Shown here: in pieces, positions 49,897 to 52,396 of the stretch
Layout of the letters: each line of letters starts with the position of its first letter
Numbering within the stretch: the first letter of the stretch is position 1
DNA from: Actinoplanes palleronii
GTDB taxonomy: Bacteria; Actinomycetota; Actinomycetes; Mycobacteriales; Micromonosporaceae
Assembly: GCF_016862315.1 (NCBI RefSeq)
Contig: NZ_BOMS01000165.1
Location: forward strand, 1-52,396
Direction: 5' to 3'
Length of the DNA: 52,396 nt
Translations under genes and position numbers: made by a program
The notes under the pieces: model-generated
Seen by the model: the letters and a program-made list of their open reading frames with translations, nothing else
Databases searched by the model: none
What the model was told of the DNA's origin: nothing

Positions 49897-49902
49897 TAGG
49901 GT
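49897..49902 (+). promoter_or_regulatory. -10 box (TAGGGT) for the HAD gene, leaderless
   Basis: TAGGGT, seven bases, then ATG at 49910, with no ribosome binding site. Confidence 0.45.
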
Positions 49903-49909
49903 CGGCGGC

Positions 49910-50629
49910 ATGTTGGACAACGCCGCACTCCCGGTCGACGCCGCGCTCTTCGACTGTGACGGGGTTCTGGTCGATTCGGAGTGGATCACGAACTCGGTGC
50001 TCCGCGCGATGCTGCACGAGCTCGGCTGGGCGGTCAGCGAGGCGGACTGCTTCCGGCTGTTCGTCGGACGCGCGCTGCACGACGAACTCGGCGTGATCAC
50101 CGCCAACACCGGATTCGTCGTCACCGAGGACTGGATCGCCGAGTTCCGGCAGCGCCGCAACGAGGCGCTGCTGTCCGACCTGCAGGAGATCCCGGGCGCG
50201 GTCGCCGCCGCACGCGAGGTCGACCGGATCTTCGGTGGCAGCCTGGCCTGCGCCAGCGGCGCCGATCGCTTCAAGGTCGAGCTGCAACTGACCAAGGTCG
50301 GCCTGGCCGACGTCTTCGCCGGCAAGATCTTCAGCGGTATGGAGATGCCGCGCAGCAAGCCCGCCCCGGACGTCTACCTGGCCGCCGCGGCCGCCCTCGG
50401 CGTCGACCCGGCCCGGACCGCGGTCGTCGAGGACACCGCCACCGGAGTCCACGCGGGCGTAGCCGCCGGCGCGGTAGTCCTCGGCTACTGCCCGCCCGGC
50501 AGCCCGGCCCACCACGCGCCCGAGGTCCTGCTCGCGGCCGGCGCCAGCTACACGTTCACCAGCATGACCGATCTCCCCGGTCTCCTCACCCGCCTCCCGG
50601 CCCGCCCGCACGTCGCAGGCGCCCGCTGA
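49910..50629 (+). CDS. HAD-superfamily phosphatase (beta-phosphoglucomutase-like)
   Basis: A 239-residue HAD hydrolase of the subfamily with an inserted helical cap. Motif I is FDCDGVLVDSE (nucleophile D15, general acid D17), motif II is in LACASGADRFK, motif III is the lysine in SKPAPDVY, and motif IV is VVEDTATGV. It would dephosphorylate a sugar phosphate or similar metabolite, or act as a mutase like beta-phosphoglucomutase. The ATG at 49910 is chosen by motif position and the -10 box. It converges across the repeat region with glgX. Confidence 0.92.
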   Translation: MLDNAALPVDAALFDCDGVLVDSEWITNSVLRAMLHELGWAVSEADCFRLFVGRALHDELGVITANTGFVVTEDWIAEFRQRRNEALLSDLQEIPGAVAAAREVDRIFGGSLACASGADRFKVELQLTKVGLADVFAGKIFSGMEMPRSKPAPDVYLAAAAALGVDPARTAVVEDTATGVHAGVAAGAVVLGYCPPGSPAHHAPEVLLAAGASYTFTSMTDLPGLLTRLPARPHVAGAR

Positions 50630-50840
50630 CCGAGGCTCGAAAGCGCTACCAGCGGCGGGGCCGGCCAGGCAGAGCCGTCGGTGGGTCGCGGTGCGCCACG
50701 CGGCTGCTGACGGCGCTCCCGCAGGCCGGACTACTGGGTCTCACCGAGCAACGCCCGGCGGGTCAGTCTGGGTCCCGGCGGCCGGTATCGAGATCGCCGA
50801 GCAACCGCGAGAACCAGCCCCGGCCGTTAGCGGCACCCCA

Positions 50841-51000
50841 AACCGCAACGAGCGCTCACCAGCCCAACGCGGCAAGCACCCACGGTGGCAAACAGCCCCG
50901 AAACCACAACGAGCGCTCGCCAACCCAACCCAGCGAGCACCCACCGAGGCAAAACGGCCGCGAAACCACGACGGGCGCTCACCGGGGTGGTGCGGCGAGC
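50841..51000 (+). repeat. Tandem repeat of 61-62-base units
   Basis: Units begin near 50841, 50902 and 50964 with AACCrCrACGrGCGCTC. Each continues with a CCAACCC-like and a GCACCCAC-like segment and a GGCAAA stretch. Similarity between units is high at the start and lower at the end; the third is incomplete. Confidence 0.75.
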
Positions 51001-51024
51001 AAGAGCGGTGGTTCCCGCGCGCAT

Positions 51025-51300
51025 GAGGGCCGTCAGGACCAGCTCGACATGCCCGGCTGGTCCTGACGGCCCTCAAACCGGACGCATAACGGCCGCCAGA
51101 GCCAGCCCGACGAACCCGGCTGGGCGTGACGGCCGCTAAAACACACGCATAACGGCCGCTAGAACCAGCCCGACGAACCCGGCTGGGCGTGACGGCCGTG
51201 ACGGCCGCCAGAGCCAGCCCGACGAACCCGGCTGGGCGTGACGGCCGCTAAAACACACGCACAACGGCCGCCAGAGCCAGCCCGGCCGATCTGGCGGGCC
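51025..51300. repeat. Array of GGCTGG/CCAGCC hairpins
   Basis: The first unit is a perfect 19-base stem, GAGGGCCGTCAGGACCAGC (51025-51043) with its complement at 51056-51074 and a 12-base loop. Three further units near 51090, 51153 and 51201 share ACGGCCGC, CCAGCCCGACGAACCCGGCTGG-type cores (CCAGCC ... GGCTGG) and a right end CGTGACGGCCG. A truncated unit lies at about 51263. Some are separated by CTAAAACACACGCA. Confidence 0.85.
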
Positions 51301-51485
51301 TCGACCGTGAACGAGGCGGTTGCCGCTCAGAGCCGGCTGGGGCTGCTGCCATCTGGGCGTGGAACGGCGCGGGGCTGTCTCGCCGCTCCGACGATCCCGG
51401 CCCGGGCAGGTGACCGGCGCGGCGGGTCATGACCGGACGGCTGCCCGCTCGGCGAGCCGGCGCAGGTCGCCCACAACCGGGCACC

Positions 51486-51538
51486 GGCTGGGCTCCAGGG
51501 GTGTCTCCGGGTCGCGGAGACACCCCTGGGAGCCAGCC
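51486..51538. terminator. Long hairpin between convergent genes (family member 4)
   Basis: GGCTGGGCTCCAGGGGTG and TCTCCG (51486-51509) pair with CGGAGA and CACCCCTGGGAGCCAGCC (51515-51538) with one mismatch, around a five-base loop. It sits between the HAD gene and glgX and is probably a bidirectional terminator of the same family as 20866-20918 and 25287-25339. Confidence 0.75.
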
Positions 51539-51699
51539 GCGGTCTGCAGCCGGGCCGCGGTCCGCACCACCCACGGCCCGGCCCGCCGAACTGTCGCGGC
51601 CATGACCGGCGAACCAACCCTCATCCGGTCACCTCCCCGGCCTGCGCGCGTCGCTGGCGGGCGGCGGGATGGCCTTCGGGTGGTGACTGGTGGTGGCCG

Positions 51700-52396
51700 T
51701 CAGTAGCGGCAGCGGAGGACGACCAAGGCGTGGCGCACCACCTCGAAATTGCTGCCGGAACGGGCGGTCTTGCGGCGGCGGGCCAGCAGCGGGTCGGCGG
51801 TGTGTGCGACGACCTCCCAGGTCTTGCCGTATTCGCGGGCCGGCAGGGTGAAGGCCACGTCCTCGTCGAGCGGGTTGAACAACAGCAGGAACGAGTCGTC
51901 GATGATCTCCTCGCCGAGCGCGTCGCGTTCCGGGATGCCGTGACCGTTGAGGAACACGGTCATGGTCATGCCGCTGCGGGTGTTCCAGTCTTCCTCGTTC
52001 ATCATTTCGCCGTCGCGGCGGAGCCAGGCGATGTCGGGCAGCTTCGAGTCGCCGGCCGGGTCGCCGGTGAAGAAGCGGCGGCGGCGGAAGATCGGGTGGT
52101 CGGCGCGGAGTTTGGTGAGGAGCCGGACGAAGTGGGTGAGCACGTCCTCCTCGCGGGCGTTCTCCCAGTCGATCCAGCTGAGCTCGTTGTCCTGGCAGTA
52201 GACGTTGTTGTTGCCCTGCTGGGTACGGCCCAGCTCGTCGCCGTGCACGATCATCGGGACGCCCTGGCTGAGCAGCATGGTGGCCAGGAAGTTGCGCTTC
52301 TGCCGTTCACGGAGCGTGACGACCTCGGTGTCCTCGGTGGGACCCTCGATGCCGCAGTTCCAGGACCGGTTGTGGCTCTCGCCGTCCCGGTTGCCC
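51700..52396 (-). CDS. glgX: Glycogen debranching enzyme GlgX, C-terminal part
   Basis: Only the last 232 codons lie in the window; the gene continues past the right edge. The translation runs GNRDGESHNRSWNCGIEGPT, then RQKRNFLATMLLSQGVPM, HGDELGRTQQGNNNVYCQDN and ELSWIDWENA, which are characteristic of GlgX/TreX isoamylase-type debranching enzymes (GH13). A C-terminal beta-sandwich follows (SFLLLFNPLDEDVAFTLPAREYGKTW). It hydrolyses alpha-1,6 branches of glycogen. In actinomycetes it often lies with treY and treZ, which would be outside this window. Confidence 0.95.
   Translation of the reverse strand, partial: GNRDGESHNRSWNCGIEGPTEDTEVVTLRERQKRNFLATMLLSQGVPMIVHGDELGRTQQGNNNVYCQDNELSWIDWENAREEDVLTHFVRLLTKLRADHPIFRRRRFFTGDPAGDSKLPDIAWLRRDGEMMNEEDWNTRSGMTMTVFLNGHGIPERDALGEEIIDDSFLLLFNPLDEDVAFTLPAREYGKTWEVVAHTADPLLARRRKTARSGSNFEVVRHALVVLRCRY

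Larger units (their letters stand above)
50630..51699. other. One-kilobase gene-free repeat region
   Basis: No credible protein or RNA gene is visible between the HAD gene and glgX, which converge. The region holds three 61-62-base tandem units (50841-51000), an array of hairpins (51025-51300) and a stand-alone long hairpin (51486-51538). Its remaining sequence (50630-50840 and 51301-51480) shows only high-GC shadow frames. Confidence 0.75.

Noticed and set aside
46277..50611. A very long open frame (over 1400 codons) on the minus strand opposite the ABC permease and HAD genes
   Set aside because: It is antisense to well-conserved genes, is composed of Arg/Gly/Gln/His low complexity and has no recognisable domain. 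Such shadows are common at this GC content.
50630..51699. Replication origin or attachment site in the repeat block
   Set aside because: There are no DnaA-box clusters, tRNA gene, integrase or flanking direct repeat.

Overview
The window is very GC-rich, with GTG starts almost as common as ATG and many start codons only 6-8 bases after a TAnnnT hexamer. Gene content (DUF397 protein, ECF41 sigma factor with a SnoaL-like tail, polyketide-type ABC exporter, SfnB/DszC-type flavoprotein, large GGDEF-EAL protein, secreted GH16 and PhoD enzymes) points to an actinomycete chromosome, most likely Micromonosporaceae such as Actinoplanes. The family assignment is inference. I see no rRNA, tRNA, insertion sequence, prophage or CRISPR array.

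Layout. 1-528: a 31-base tandem repeat and no gene. 529-6841 (minus): aminoglycoside-kinase-like protein, Tat-type esterase, Lrp regulator, acyl-CoA dehydrogenase, an uncharacterised protein and a NarL-type two-component pair. 6968-14574 (plus): a MacB/FtsX-type ABC pair divergent from the two-component system, an aldo/keto reductase, and a MerR-ABC-permease operon whose promoter has the classical 19-base MerR spacer. 14690-25142: 5'-3' exonuclease, frameshifted SDR pseudogene, PRC-barrel protein, GGDEF-EAL protein, acetyltransferase, SfnB-like flavoprotein, GGDEF protein and a frameshifted phosphotransferase pseudogene. 25364-28552 (minus): sugar O-acetyltransferase, TetR, MFS and Nudix operon with twin TetR-like operators. 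28661-33787: GH16 glucanase with two discoidin domains behind a LacI-like operator, then PNPOx-like, small membrane, CPBP protease, lipoprotein and secreted HNH nuclease genes. 34004-39823: PhoD with a discoidin partner, YjbR, BluB, ECF41-DoxX, and a GntR/membrane pair with twin operators. 39850-42825 (minus): a coiled-coil Mrr-type restriction enzyme, then a MerR, lytic transglycosylase and small-protein operon. 42907-50629 (plus): DUF72, orphan DUF397, degenerate GH32, a membrane-anchored unknown, a second MacB/FtsX ABC pair and a HAD phosphatase. 50630-51699: about 1 kb of repeats and hairpins. 51700-52396 (minus): the 3' end of glgX.

The genes are mostly independent housekeeping, envelope and export modules, not one pathway. 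The most distinctive material is non-coding: (i) a family of long hairpins built on GGCTGG/CCAGCC found only between convergent genes; (ii) a 65-base element in three copies, always in the same orientation relative to the 3' end of the preceding gene; (iii) several operators whose geometry fits the regulator they flank; (iv) at least twelve candidate leaderless genes. Two genes (SDR at 15692, phosphotransferase at 24374) each carry one extra base that breaks an otherwise intact frame. The best accessory-system candidate is the coiled-coil Mrr protein at 39850-41355, although its general architecture is known.
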